From the NCBI GenBank assembly GCA_029339195.1, contig JAPTJF010000513.1, forward strand, positions 1-42,296: 42,296 nucleotides of DNA. The letters run 5' to 3'. Positions 1 to 12,413 of this stretch are shown here, in pieces; positions within the stretch are counted from its first letter, which is position 1; each line of letters opens with the position of its first letter. Source of the DNA: Micractinium sp. NFX-FRZ (Eukaryota; Chlorophyta; Trebouxiophyceae; Chlorellales; Chlorellaceae). Below the pieces are notes generated by a model, which was given only the letters and a program-made list of their open reading frames with translations, had not been told where the DNA came from and searched no databases. The position numbers were made by a program, and so were the translations under genes.

Positions 1-3000
1 CAGGCAGGCAAGCCGGTGGCCTTCCCAAGGCAGACAATTAGGCTGTCAAAGAGTGAACCTGCACTGCACCAGGCGTGTCTAGCAATCCAGAACCTGGACA
101 TGAACCTCGTACGCGTGCAAGCAACATGCTGCGCTAAAGAAGACGCATTGTGATTGCTTGCCTGTGCTCTGAACAGGCAACACTCGTTCATCATTGCCGA
201 AGCCCAGGTCCGCCCGCGCTGCATGCAAGCCTGCAGCACACGAAAGTGAAGGCACGCAGGCATGGGCGCGCGTGCTGCGAGCATTCACCCGCACAACACC
301 ACAAGCATGCTGCCAGTATATTAAAATGGGACACACATACATCCATGCCTCACCCGTGGTCATCAGATCAAGGTCGCCCCTGTCACTCAACCCCTGAGAG
401 GCGGAGGGCAAAGGTTTGAGAAAAAGATCAAGGTCAAGGGAAGGTCCAGGGAGGGTTGGCAGGAGGCATGGGGGTTTGCAGCACCTCCTCTTCTTGGGCA
501 TCTGTTTGCTGACTAACAGCATGCCCACCTGCCCGCCTCCCCACCTGGCTGCATGCCCGCCTGGCCACCTGCTACCCTGCCTGCCCGCCCGCCAGCCTGC
601 CTGTCTGCCTGCCTGGGGCAGCCTGTGCTGCCAGCAACACGTGCTTGTATGCTTGCCTGCCTAGTGAAACCCAGCAGCTGCTCTCTGCTCACCTGAATGT
701 CGTAATCCGTGTGGAAGGGTTCGAGCAAACCATCCCCTCTGAGCACCACCAGATCTGCGGAAGAGCAGGGAGGTGTGTGTATTGTGCCGGGCATTTGAGT
801 GGCTAGAGTTGGTTTGAAGCAACGGGGGGATACAAAGGAATAAGGCCTGTTGTTAGCGCATTGACCGCGTCGTTGGGCGTTTTCACGGCAGCAATGCTAC
901 CAACAGCAGTTGTTTGCTACCAGAATGCACATTCACATCCTGTGAACCATCATGTTTTGCGCGGCAGCGGCTAAAGATTCTGGCAGCTGCTCATACTTGC
1001 AGAGCGCCCCCACCCCGCCTCACTCCACCTTACCCCTTCCGTACCCAGTCCCACTGTGCATACAACCTCAGGCCCCCACTGCTCCTGACTCTCACCCCCC
1101 CGCCCATATGCACGTGCAGGAGATTGGCTGGTCTAGACGTGAGGGGCATTCTTTCCCGCTTCAGCATCAGCACCAGCAGCCTGCCCCAACCCCACCCCAC
1201 CCAATCCCACGGCACGCACATGGCCGAACACGTCATAACGCGCACGTGCAAGCCACAACTCATCCGCCTCTATTATGGCTCAGCCGCACAATGAAAGAAA
1301 GAAAACAAAAGAACGGAACTACACAATACTGAGGGAGTCTCAGCCAGGTGGATGACCTGCTAGCAGGTTGTGCTCAGCCTGCTATGCCGGCTCCTCATCA
1401 CCCTCTATACGCCCCTCTCTTTGAGGCGGTGTGCAGCAGCAACCTGTCCATCGGTCTTGCTCCAAGCACAGCACACGGGGCGTGGCTTCAGCTGGAAGGC
1501 ACTCACCCACATCGAGGAACACCGCGCTGTAGCCAAGCTCCAAAATCCGCGCCGCTATCCAGAGCTTCTGATCGGGAGGCGGCAACTGCAGAAAGGAGGG
1601 GAAGAAGGGTTGAAGCCCGACGGCATGGATCGCAGGAAGGCCAGCGGGATGCTGAAACGCACCTATGAACTGCAACCCACCAACCAGAGTTTCTGATCAA
1701 CTGCCACATGCCACCATCCACTGCCAAACCTGCCTGCAGCCCAGGCTTCGCCCCACTCTGATTACAAGCAAGACCGAGTTGGCACTGACAAACAGGCAGG
1801 CAGTTCGGCAGGCAGGGTAGCCTGAGCGGAGGGTTTTACCTTGACAGTGGAGATTGTGTCCCAGTATATCGGGATGCTGAAATTGCTTGCCCTTTTCCAA
1901 GAACTGCAGGACGTGCGTGGAAGCAAACACTCTGTGATGAGACGGTAATGGGGAGCACCAGGCCAGCATGCACGTGGGCATGCAAGCGCTGCGCTGCCTT
2001 TCCACCGTCAGGTTGCACCATCTGGAGACCATGGGACCAGCGGCCCCTCGCAACGTGTGTGCATCCATGCGGAAACGCCCGCCCTGGCAATGGTGCTCAC
2101 TCTTCGTGATGAGTGATGAACAGCGTGTGTTGAAGGAGCTTCTGTTTCTGCAGGTGGTACGCCAGATTACGCATAGAGGCCTTCATACGCTCCTCATCGC
2201 CTGCAATAGCAGGGAATGTGGGTTCCAGGAGCAAAGGCAAGCGGCCCATGTTGTTGCAGAAGAGAAACAATACAACAGGGACACGGGCATGGGGCAAAGG
2301 TAATCGCAGGTCCTCAACCCTTTGTGTGGCTGCTGGGTGCATGGAGCACGGTGCACAAGTGTGTGAGCATGCAAGGAGCGGGCGCATGCAATTGGGCGAC
2401 TAATGTGTTGAACAACGAGGCCGGCCAGCGGGCGACAGGCAGGCTAATGTGTTGAACAACGAGGCCGGCCAGCGGGCGACAGGCAGGCAAGCACCGCAGC
2501 CCTCACCCAAGATAAAGGTCCCAAAAATCACGGCACGCTCTCCGGGCGTGGCCAGCCGCTGCAGGATGTCGGGCAACGTGTCATTTGTGATAATGGTGCT
2601 ATTTCCAGCTGGCCAACCGTTTTCATTCAGGGACAGAGGTGCCGGGGGTGGCGCTGGTGGCCCTGGGGGCCTCCTCGACAGCGGCAGCGGCGGCGGCGGC
2701 GCCGCCAAATCTGCAGGTCCTGCACGTCCCACATAGCACAGCACACAAAGTGAGAAATCATACGGATGGCAGCACCTGCGCACATCACTACTCTCTGAAT
2801 GTTGCCTCACTAGATGCCCCGCCTGCATGCGCACACCACATTGCTGACCAACCAGCAGTCGGCACCCCTCGCGGCGCGGCGGCAGCGTCAGCGGCGGCGG
2901 CGGCAGTGGCGGCGTCCCAGCAGCGGGCACTCGCCTGCGAGTCCCAAGGGCCGCAGTTGCCTTGAGCTTCCAGGCTCAAAAATGTAGGCCGTCAGCAACA

Positions 3001-3097
3001 CGGCGCACATCAGGAGGAGAGTGGCAAGAGCCGTGGGGGTCGCTCTCCAACCCTGCCCCAGTGCGCTGGAGTCTTCAATTCGGAAGATCTTGGCCAT
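1..3097 (-). CDS. GT77-type nucleotide-diphospho-sugar transferase (3' end beyond window)
   Basis: Probable Golgi type II membrane glycosyltransferase; about 279 residues are visible. Exons by phase: 2935-3097, 2507-2719, 2101-2200, 1840-1903, 1507-1585, 693-754, 354-393, 162-218 and 1-58 (partial). The ATG at 3097 is followed by a short basic segment and one hydrophobic span at about residues 20-41, then a proline-rich stem. The globular domain starts near TLPDILQRLATPGERAVIFG. ARILELGYSAVFLDVD leads into DLVVLRGDG, and the DVD at about 205-207 is the expected metal/nucleotide-sugar motif of GT77 (PF03407-like) enzymes. LSDRGD and GFGNDERVL fit the family's later motifs. Introns after exons 1 and 8 need GC donors, supported by phase. 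The last two exons are the least certain. In plants GT77 includes extensin arabinosyltransferases and RGXT xylosyltransferases; the substrate here cannot be read from sequence. It is divergent to GT47-A. Confidence 0.75.
2401..2488. repeat. Two perfect 44-bp tandem copies
   Basis: TAATGTGTTGAACAACGAGG begins at 2401 and again at 2445, and the 44-base units are identical. The repeat lies in intron 2 of the GT77 gene, between the exons ending at 2507 and starting at 2200. It does not touch a coding exon and looks like a recent local duplication. Confidence 0.9.
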
Positions 3098-3927
3098 GCT
3101 GAAGCACTAGAAGCAAGCCGAGGCAAACAGCGCTGTAGCAGCGCGACAGCCTCTTACACTTGTACACAAGTGTGACCGCTAGCCGAGTCGGCCAACCCTG
3201 AGCTTAGCTGTGCACAGATGTCGGCTTCGGGACACCCCGTGGGACTGGTTCGCCCAGCCCAGAGGAATGGCTTGGAAAGATGGTGCCAGCATGTCCCCGC
3301 CTGGCGCTCTCCCTGTATTGCTGGATCTTGCCATCTCTCCCATTTTGCATTGGCAGCCAAAATGTCCGTGTGATACCATCGTGCCTGAGATCTCACACCC
3401 GCCACAGACAGAACAATCAGGCCTCTTAGAAGCAATGGTCAAATCATGTGAACCGAGGGGGGGCTTCCGCCCGACCCTCTACGCACGGCAGAGGAGCGGC
3501 GGCGGTGCGTGCGTAGGAGATGGCCTTGGGCAGACAGAAGTTGATTGACCAGACTATGGTCAGCGACGTCCTGAAGCTACTTGCTTTAATATTGGTTCTG
3601 CATGCTTCGTTTCGCGGCCGCTAAGGATGGAGCAAGTGACGCCTTCGGGCCCAGGTCGGGGCCAGTGCGGCAGCGCCGCCGTGAAGACCACTCAGGCAGC
3701 AATGGCTCCCTTCAGCAGTCCCACCCGCGTCTGCTAACATAAAGAACAAATTTACTTGGGCATAGTTATACACTAGCTGGGGATGCTGCGCCCACTGGCA
3801 GTGCTTAGCCGCGTGACTTGTCGGCCAGGGCTAGCCGCCGCCGGCCCGCCAGCCTGGCGGCTGGCGATGGAGCAGCGCCTGGACAGCGCTCGGCTTCTGG
3901 TACAACCAAGGTCAATTTCACGCCTTC
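3098..3927. promoter_or_regulatory. Divergent spacer between GT77 gene and GT47-A
   Basis: The 830 bp between the two start codons must hold both promoters and 5' UTRs. No TATA box or known operator was identified with confidence. The part near 3735-3775 is locally AT-richer. An ATG at 3783 opens a frame that overlaps the GT47-A start out of frame and could act as an upstream ORF if transcribed. Other open frames here show no recognisable protein. Confidence 0.5.
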
Positions 3928-6900
3928 ATGGCGTCTGTTCGTGGCAGCGCCTGCGCGTGGCTGCTCGCAGCGTTGGCGCTACAGGCCTGCGCAGCTCACA
4001 CGTATGCACTTGAATGCGACGCAGGTTGTACCGAGCGCGGGTAAGAGCTGCGCCAAGGCACCGAAAGCTTTGGTGGACCCATTCCTGTTCTGAGCCCCGT
4101 TCATGGTCACACCCTCCCTGCTTCCTTGCAGGAATTGCAACCCAGAAACGGGGGACTGCCAGTAAGTAGGTGGCACCGGGAGGGGGGGGGGCTGGGCCGA
4201 TGCGCTGCCGGGGCTATGCCGCGCGTGACATCCGCCCCGCCCAGCGGCTGCCGCCCGCGCCGTGCAGGTGTCCTTATGGGAGGGTCGGCAAGGCTTGCGA
4301 AATTGACATGCTCTCTGCCTGCCGCATCGAGCTAGAGAGTCCAGGCAAGTGCACACGCAGCGCCACGCGTGTGTATCGCCGCCATTGGTTATGTCTTTGG
4401 TCTTGCCTGCACACGCATGGGGGTCAGCATCGCTCTTGTGAGGTTGGTGTAAGACATTGGCCTTAGCCAAAGCATAAAGGGACACACTCCAGCCAGTTGA
4501 GCCCATCAGCCAGCGTGCCCGCCAGTCAGCAGGTGCATGCCGGGGGCTGCACCCAGGGGTAGATGACGCGGCGCTGCCGCCTCGAGTGCGCCGTGTTGTG
4601 CGCTGTTGGACGGGCTGGCTCGCAGGCATACGTGAGGGGTTGCTGCTCAGTCCATCATCCCGCTCACCCACCTTGCCTGTCCTGCAGCATCCTGCGATTT
4701 GCGTCCAACCATGAGCTGCGAGTGCAGGCGGCAATGCGAGGCGTACCACTGCACGGAGGGTGTGTGCGAAATCCCGATTGCGGCGGGCGACCGTAGCTGC
4801 TACACGAGGGATGGGGTGCCGCCTGAGAAGCAGGCAAGGCGGGTGGCAGGTGCCGAGACCTGGGGATAGCTGATTGGGGACGGCTTGAGCTCTCCCTGCC
4901 CTACCCCCACCCCCAACCCTTGGCTGCTGCTCCAGTCCTGCCAAGTGCCCGCGTGAGCAGCAGCAGGAGCTCGCTGACACGCCGCGCCACGCCGCTGCTG
5001 CCATGCCACAACACCAATGGCACAGCTGTGCTGCTTTGTACGCCGCAGGTGGCTGCCTGCCCCTGCTGCCACACGCACCCCTCCGCTGCGGGCCCTCCGC
5101 TGCGGGGGGCGGTCGCCCTGCACTCAGGGTGTGCACTTAACCATGGGCGTTGTCGTGAAGACCACACAGGCTCTGTGCAACCCACCCCTGAGATCCCCTC
5201 CCTGGCTGCACCCTCTGGCTTGCACAGCTTGCGCCACCTTCCTGGCTTGCTGCTGTTCATCTCTCTCCTATCATTGCCACCCCCACCCTGAACTGCCTGG
5301 CCTGTGCTGCAGACTTCCAACCCTCCCGAAGGTGGTGAGACTGGGGTCTCGTACTATCGAGGGTGGAAGACTGATGCACTCAAAGAGGACAGCAGCAACT
5401 CGAGGTGGGCAGCCGCCTTGTAAACGTCATGTTCAAGGAGCCCCTGCTGCTGCCCCTGCTGCTGCTCACGCTGCTGCTGCTGCTCACGCTGCTGCCCCTG
5501 CTGCTGCTCATGCTGCTGTTGCCGCCCCTGCTGCTGCTCATGCTGCTGCTGTTGGCGCTGTCACAGCCGCTACTAGCTGTCGGGCGTCTCGCCCCAGCGT
5601 GGCGCGCCATGTGCCTTCTAGCCCGCACAATACGGATGTACCCTTCTCATGTGTGATGGATAAAGTTTTCGTCAGCTGCTTGGCACAAAGTTGGCACAAA
5701 GTGCTCGTTTGCTTTTTTTCTCATGAGAGTTGAGCATGTTGTGCTGGCCCTCCATGCTTTGCCACCTTCCCTCCCATGCCCCGCTTTGTCCCGGTGGCCA
5801 TGCGTCTCGGGTGCTTGCATACCCTCTCACTCTCCAAGTGCAGGAATCGATCTGCACTCCGTACCCCTGCCCTCATGCAGCGCTGTTCAAGAGTTCATGA
5901 GGTACACAGATTTGGAGACGCTCCCACTCTCCAAGTGTGGGGCTTCATGCAACAAGCGTGGCTTCTGCATGCAGTACTGGACGGACCCCAATGCACGGCC
6001 CTTCTGCCGCTGCCACCGCGGCTTTGTGGTGCGACCTTCACAGCCCGCCCGCCCGCCCGCCGGTCCGCCCTGGGCAAAGGCACATGCATACGCTGCGCTC
6101 TGTCGGTGATGCTACCGAGACGTAGTCGCCCGCTTCCTTGTTGTGCCTGCCTGCCTGCTTGCTTTAAGCGCCGTGTTGCACCCAATGCATGCCTGCAGTG
6201 CAGTCGCAGCTGGAACCCTTTCTGACCACTGCACTGCACGCTGCACCGTGCTAACTGCCTTGTGCAGGGGGGCCAGTGCGAAGTTGAAGACCGCTTGTGC
6301 TATCTTGGCTGCAATGGCAAGTGGGCTTTCGTGGAACGATGGGTTGGGACGGTGGATGCATGCTGAAACCGCACATGACTTCAGCTGCAGTTGTTTGGGC
6401 GTGGGCTCATGGCACATGGATCTGGGGTGAAGGGTGTGATCCTGCGAGCGCCCTTCCTCCTTCCTTCTCTCCTTGGTTTGCCCTCCCTCCCACCAGTGAA
6501 GCACGCTGCTCAAGTGATGGGGCAGTTCCTAGCTCCCACCAGGCCCAAACCATGCACCCATTGAGCCGCCACGACTGTAAACCACTCACCCTGTGCAGGG
6601 CGAGGGAAGTGCTTAGAAAAGTTCTTCTGCAAGTGCGAGCCCCCTTACTTTAGGTGCGCTCTTGGTTTGGACGGCGCTGGTCTGGGCTGAGAGCACGCCA
6701 CAGCCAGACGGAGGGAATGCAGTGTGGGCTGTTTTGCGGTCGCGCCCTGGGCAGGCATTGGGTGCACACAGACAGCCTCGAGGGCCCTCTTCCTGGCTTG
6801 CTGATTTCCTGCCTGCGCTCCATCCGATCACGCGCACCCCACCTCCTGCCCGCCCTGTTGTTGACGCTTTGCAGCATTGGCTGCTCGCGCAGCAAGGCCG

Positions 6901-9900
6901 CCGCACCCACCGGCGCATTGCCCCCAGCACACAAACTCAAAATCTACATGTGAGGACATGAAGCGCGGGGCGGGCAGGCAGGAGCGGGGTGTGCGGGCCT
7001 CAAGAGGGTTGGGGTGGGGAGGGTGCGGTTGGACGTGCTGGACCGGGTGGGTTGTGGAGGGCATGAGGTCGAACACTAGTTTTAAGAGGGGCTTTGTGGG
7101 ATTGCGGTGACGAGCAGTATGGCAGGGAGGGGAGGGCGTGGACTGGCATCAGGTGGGAACAGTCAATTCTGCCTTCTTGTGTTCCCCCCATGCCGCCCGC
7201 ACTATGTCCTCCCCCCGCCTGTGGGCCTGCCTCCAGTGGGCAAGAACGTGTTGGTCGAGCTTGTTGGAGGCTTGACTTTGCTGCTGATGTGGTCAATCCC
7301 TGGCGGCTACGCGCTGTGCTTCTGCAGGTATGAGCTCAATTCGCGGGAAGCGTATCACGTGGAGCAGCAGATGGAGGAGCCAAGGGAGGAGATGGGCGAC
7401 GGCCTGTACTCCAGTTACATGCAGGCCAGTCCTCGCTTGGCCATGGGGTGGGGAGGTGGAGGGGCAACATGAAGCTGCCTCGTGGCTGCCGCATGGGTGT
7501 GTATGGATACGACGGCATCGCAGCGCGGCAGCCAGCGGACTGTGTGGCCGTGCTCCTTGTTGGCGTGGTGGCAGGCGGGGCGGCAGGGCATGCGCTGGCC
7601 AATGCAGCGCTGCGTGAATGCATGCGTGCATGTGTGGTGCATGCACGTGTGCATTGATGGAAGTACAGAGTCTTCACAAACCACCCCCCGATCTTGCGCT
7701 TTGCACCCCGCCCCCCATCTCCGCAGTTCATGGAGCAGTTCCTGGTGAGCCCCGTGAGGACGGAAAACCCCTCTGAGGCCAACCTCTTCTACATCCCAAC
7801 TTTCATGTTCAGCTACACGAGTGAGTGTGCTTTCCTATCCCTGCCCCTTCCCCTTCCCCTCGCCAGCACTACCGCCATATGCAAACTTAAGACAGGGCGC
7901 AACAAGCACCAGCACGGCCTGGCTGACCCGCCTTCATGTCCAGCGCGCTCACCCCTGAACACCGCTTGCCCGATGCAGAAATGAACAAAGATGGGAATGA
8001 GCACCTGCACATCCTGCTGACCCACCTCAAAATGAACTTCCCCTACTGGAACCGCACCGACGGCAGGGACCACTTCTTCGTGAGTTCCTGAGGCACCTCT
8101 TTGTTTCTTTCTTGTCTTCTCCAGCCTGCCTGCCTGCCTGCCTCCCTGCAACCTGCCGCGCCAGCCATCCATATGCCACTCCCTACTGACAGGGAAGAAT
8201 GCAACAGCGGCTCGCCTGCAGTCCGTGCAGCGTAGTATTGCTGTGTACACTTCCGCGTCATGCTTGCAGCTTGCCCAGTTGATTGGGACGGCTGCGACCT
8301 GGCTGCGTTGCTTGTCTTCCCGCTTGGTCAGCCCCCTGCTGCCTGGCCCCCTGCTGCCTGGCCCAACACGAATGCAACACTCGCCCTCCCCCTGCAGTTT
8401 GCGCCAGCCGACCGGGGCGGGTGCCATCTGACAGGGCTGGCGCTGAACCCGATCAAGGTCGTCCACTTCGGGTATCACTGGAAGTAAGTGCAATCTTGCG
8501 CCCTTACCTCCGCACCCGCACCTCCTCCATTGGGACCCCGCCTGCCGTCTGTCTTGCTCCCTCCGTGCCCCTGCCCTCTGCTTCGCACTTGGAGTGGGTA
8601 ATCAACTGTACAAGCATGCAACCGAAACGCACAAGGGGGGGTGGGGCGCTGTAGCCCTGACTGCTGGCCCAGTGCTCAACCAGTATGTTGCTGCGGCCGT
8701 GCCGGTCCTGCTGGTCGCCTCCCTCGGTGCTGATCATGCGCGCATGGTCCCCACTCGCGCAGGGATCCCAAGACATCAATCCTGGGCACAGTGCAGGCAC
8801 ATGGGAAAGGCGGTGAGTGGGGGAGGCAGTGGCTGAGCCCTGCCAAACCAGCGTTACCGAAGAATACGATTCAAGGCATGCATGTGTCAGCCAACAGGGA
8901 GTGCTCCTTCCAATGCACCCTCCCTCCCTCCCCTTGATGTCAAACCACTCGCATTCCTTCTTCCCTCCTTTCTTTGCACACCCCGTACGCCTCCTCCCCC
9001 CCCCTCGACCCTTGGCTGCAGAGGGCTACAGCTGCTACCACCCACAACGAGACGTGATGGCTGTCACGCACGACACCAAACATTCGGGGTGGAGTAACCA
9101 AAGCAGGGCACTGAGCATGGATGACATAGTGTCCAGCAAAACCAAGTGAGGGGGCAGGGCGGGTCTATGGGGCGGGCGGCGTGCGAAGGTGGTGGGTGTG
9201 TCAAGCCGGGCTCAACTTTGGGCCGCAGATTGAACGGGGGCCTGAGAAGCACAATGGGCCCCTGGCCACCTCATCGCCTTCTGCGACGTGTTCCGCCCCA
9301 CCGTCCGCTGCTGACTCGTGCCGTGGCCTGCGCCCCACTTGCTTGATGCAGGCTGCTCTTCTTCATGGGTGGCACACACGCATACAACGACCCACTGGTG
9401 CCTGAGTACAGGCAAGCATGCTGGAGCGCCAGCCCCGACTCGCGTGCAGTCTTGCTTTGTGCTGGGCTGCAGGCATGCCCACCTCTCAGACGCGCCTTGC
9501 GGGCAAGGCAAAACAGCATTGTGCGTGCCTGCGTGCTTACGTCGCCACATGCAGGCTATGCCCTGCTGGCAACTGGCTGTTGGCGCTTACGCTGTTCTGA
9601 TGCAACCCTGCATTGCTGGTTTGTGCCTGGCCGGGGCTTGGGGCAGTGTGCTGGGAGTGGAGGGCAATCAGCGACCAGTCTCTTACTAGTACTGTCACCC
9701 CCCATGCTCCTGCCATTCCGTCCTCTGTTGCAGCGGCAACTCCCGCCAGATCCTAGACATACTTGACCGGGAGTGGAAAGACCCGGAGGTTGACGTAAGC
9801 CGAACGCATGCTGCGCCGCGCTGCGCTGTCTCATGCTGCAATGCACCGCTTACCGCACTGCGCTGCGCTCTCTTGGTCTGCCGGTGCTGATCCAGCCAGG

Positions 9901-11267
9901 CTGCGCGGTGCGTCATGGTGTGCTGTTCTATGCTGTGCTCCCCTGGGCTCTGCATTCTATGCCGGGTACATGCATGCATGCACGCAGCCGCGAAACCTGC
10001 CGGGGGCGCTTCCCGCCAACCCGCCTGCTGCCACCTGCTGGCACGCCTCACAAAGCAGGCATCTGCCCGCCTGCCTGCAAGTGCAGCTGGTCATAAAGGA
10101 CAGGGGAGACTTCCCCCCCGGCTTTGACCTTGAAAAGTGGTACCGTCGAAGCAAATTCTGTTTTGCGCCCTACGGGTGAGTGGTTGAAGAAGAGTGTGGG
10201 CAGAGGCTGCTTGGCAGTGGAGGCAGGGCGGTGCGCTTCAGCATTGGTGACTCCTGTTGGACGATGGTAAGCAGTGGTGTTGGAGGTGGGTGGGCGGTGG
10301 TTGCAAGCACACTCGTGCTGCTCACCATTCACGAGGTGGTTGGTTGAGGACTTCCTTCCCTTCCCTGTGTTCTTGAGTTTTAAACCTATGGCAAGTAACA
10401 CACTGCGCTGCATCCCTCCCCTCCATGCAGGTGGGGAATAGGTGCGCGGTGGGGGACACTGGGGCCGGCGTTGTGTCAGGCCAAAGGCGGCGCTGGGGCC
10501 GCTTGGGGCGCTGCCCTGGCACCTGTTCCGCACACAACCGCCGGGAAGCACTCACGCCCAGTGCCTCAATTTTGTTTGGTGGCACACGCACACATGCATG
10601 CTATTGCTGCTGGCAGCCCACGCTCCTCGTACTGCTCTCGCCCACCTGCCATGCAGGCAACCGCCTGGCCCAAGCCGTCATGTGCAACTGCATACCCGTC
10701 ATCGTGCAGGTGCGCCCCCTCAGTGTGCCTCTAATCAACCTGCCCGTTCCTCACATCACATATGCACACAAATTGTCCAACCCACCATATGGAGAGTAGG
10801 TCAGTGAACACCCAACGTACATACACCACACCACACCACAATACCGCCACCATCACCACATGATAGTAAATCAGTGGACAACCCCATGCCCCGCTACCTC
10901 CGTGCACTACACCCATGATGTAGCCTCCGCAGTGTTCTTGCGCCTCAACGTGTCTGCGCTTTACAATTGACGTGTCAACGCGCCTGCACTTCCCAATGTG
11001 TCTGTCCTGCAGGAGAGGGTGTTCCAGGCGTTCGAGGAGCTGCTGCCGTACGAGTCCTTCTCTGTTCGCCTGACCAACGAGGATCTACCCCGCATCCGCG
11101 AGATACTGCGCGGCGTCAGCGCCCAGCAATACCGGGGGATGATGGAGGCGCTAGTTCGGTACCGCGACGCCTTCCACTGGCGGCCCGAGGCTGGGGGGCG
11201 CGCCTTTGACTATACAATTGCTAGCTTACGAAGAAGGTACATGAACATGAAAGGCTTTTACTACTAG
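3928..11267 (+). CDS. GT47-A: secreted EGF-like/exostosin (GT47) glycosyltransferase
   Basis: Complete 21-exon gene, 621 aa. Exons: 3928-4040, 4132-4161, 4268-4344, 4688-4833, 5313-5404, 5881-6028, 6268-6316, 6599-6653, 6875-6949, 7328-7424, 7727-7820, 7979-8079, 8398-8483, 8763-8812, 9022-9145, 9352-9411, 9734-9794, 10087-10175, 10431-10441, 10657-10709, 11013-11267. The start gives a clear signal peptide (MASVRGSACAWLLAALALQA). EGF-like modules follow: CTERGNCNPETGDCQC then CPYGRVGKACE (about 34-60); CNKRGFC..PFCRCHRGF (about 180-202); and CNGRGKC..FFCKCEPPYF. The GT47 domain starts near residue 262 (YELN) and holds NPSEANLFYIP, YWNRTDGRDHFF (about 347-359), IKVVHFG, YGWGIGNRLAQA and RLTNEDLPRIREIL. 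Five of 20 introns need GC donors, each fixed by frame. It is the only plus-strand copy and the most diverged. Donor sugar and acceptor are unknown. Confidence 0.9.
5443..5560. repeat. Imperfect CTG/GCTG-rich repeat
   Basis: CTGCTGCTG runs are broken by CCC, CAC, CAT and GTTGCC units. The repeat lies in intron 5 of GT47-A (5405-5880). Open frames through it would give poly-Leu or poly-Ala, but the phases of exons 5 and 6 join perfectly across it, so it is treated as intronic. Confidence 0.8.
10431..10441 (+). other. 11-nt microexon of GT47-A
   Basis: GTGGGGAATAG lies between ATGCAG and GTGCGC. It joins a phase-2 exon ending TAC GG to a phase-1 exon starting GC AAC CGC, giving YGWGIGNRL. The equivalent 11-nt exons in the other genes are at 13096-13106, 20090-20100, 28350-28360 and 34985-34995, where they encode GHGWG. 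Confidence 0.85.
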
Positions 11268-11585
11268 GCGAGGCGCCCTACGGCAAGGACCCAAATTGCC
11301 TTCTGCTTTTGAACCTTAGGAGCATCACTCTCCACTTGGGCTTCCGACTCATCCTTGGTTGTGGGCAAGGTCCCACCGAACCACCTAGGCGTGCACTTAC
11401 TCACTTGTGCCCACACAGCCCAGCTCCTGATCAACGCTACCCTCGACCATTTGATGCACTGCAAGCTTTCACGCATCCTTCGTTCACCCGCTTCTGCGCT
11501 GGCGGCATGTTGCCGTCTTGAAGGTGCACGACATTCTTTACAAACACACTTGAAGTGATACAATATACTAGTTCGAAACCTAACT

Positions 11586-11590
11586 TGTAA
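11586..11590 (+). terminator. TGTAA poly(A) signal of GT47-A
   Basis: TGTAA, the usual chlorophyte polyadenylation signal, lies 319 bases after the GT47-A stop codon in an AT-richer stretch. The cleavage site would be expected 10-20 bases further on. Confidence 0.6.
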
Positions 11591-12029
11591 CTTGTATGTT
11601 GTGGACGTAGAATCAACAGCATTGGGGTGGGCAGAAGATGATTGGGTTTAGGGAGATGGCACTGGCAAGCATACGGGGTGAACAGAAGAGCCGCATGCTG
11701 AGGGCATGCTCAGGGCACGTTGTGCTATACCATCATCATGCCATGCCATGTCAGTAGTCAGCACCCCTGCAGGTAGCTGTGGGGCACAGGCGCAGTTTGT
11801 GGCAAGCGGTCTGCACTGGGCATCATCAAGTGCTGGGGGCTGCAAGGCTGGCAGCTAACAGCGAGGACTTGGTGGCAGCTAACATGCGACTCTTTCTACC
11901 CAATCCAGCTGTAGACCTGCGCATCTGTCGGCACAAGCACATGAGCCATCTGACCCACTCCGCAATCCCGCCTGCCCAGCTCAGCTCCTTTGACCCAACG
12001 TCAACTACTTCTCGACAGGCCAGGACGCA

Positions 12030-12034
12030 TTACA
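12030..12034 (-). terminator. Candidate TGTAA poly(A) signal of GT47-B
   Basis: TTACA on plus reads TGTAA on minus, about 380 bases downstream of the GT47-B stop codon at 12414. Only the pentamer and its position support it. Confidence 0.4.
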
Positions 12035-12413
12035 CAACACTGCTACACCGCCATAATATTGGTGCTCACATCCTTCAGCAGCACCACATGTCCCACCTTG
12101 TGTGCCACACCACCCTGCCCACACACAGCCACCTCCAACCATACGTTGGCACTGACCCGGGCCGCAAGGCGTAATGGAACCAGACATCTGCACCTCCAAC
12201 CCCCATCCCCTGCCCCACCTCATCCACCCGCACACAGCAACCGCCCCCACATTAGCCCGAACACACTGCGACACACCCTTTGTTGCCAGGGTGGCCTGGC
12301 TCACATGCAAATGACCTATGCTTAGAAGTTTCGGGACGGGCATAGATGAAGAAGTTGATGAGGCCAGTGTTGCAGCAGCTGCCAACGATTTCAGATCCAA
12401 GTCAGGAAGCAAT

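Larger units (their letters stand above)
11268..12413. other. Convergent intergenic region, 3' UTRs of GT47-A and GT47-B
   Basis: This 1.15 kb spacer separates two facing stop codons. It holds candidate TGTAA poly(A) signals for both genes, at 11586 on plus and 12030-12034 on minus. Open frames here show no recognisable protein. The part from about 11900 to 12300 is C-rich on the plus strand with many CAC/ACC steps. I see no RNA gene or mobile element. Confidence 0.6.

Noticed and set aside
3210..3548. Overlapping open frames on both strands in the divergent spacer
   Set aside because: There is no recognisable protein, no splice-supported extension and no paralog elsewhere in the window.
3979..5136. 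385-aa minus-strand open frame
   Set aside because: It lies antisense to exons 1-4 of GT47-A and has no domain; it is a GC-rich shadow frame.
5017..5733. Ala-rich 238-aa open frame
   Set aside because: It is made by the CTG repeat in an intron; the flanking exons join in phase without it.
8130..8160. GCCT/GCAGG and GCATGCAT short repeats throughout, considered as CRISPR or satellite
   Set aside because: They are simple-sequence motifs scattered in introns, with no regular repeat-spacer pattern.
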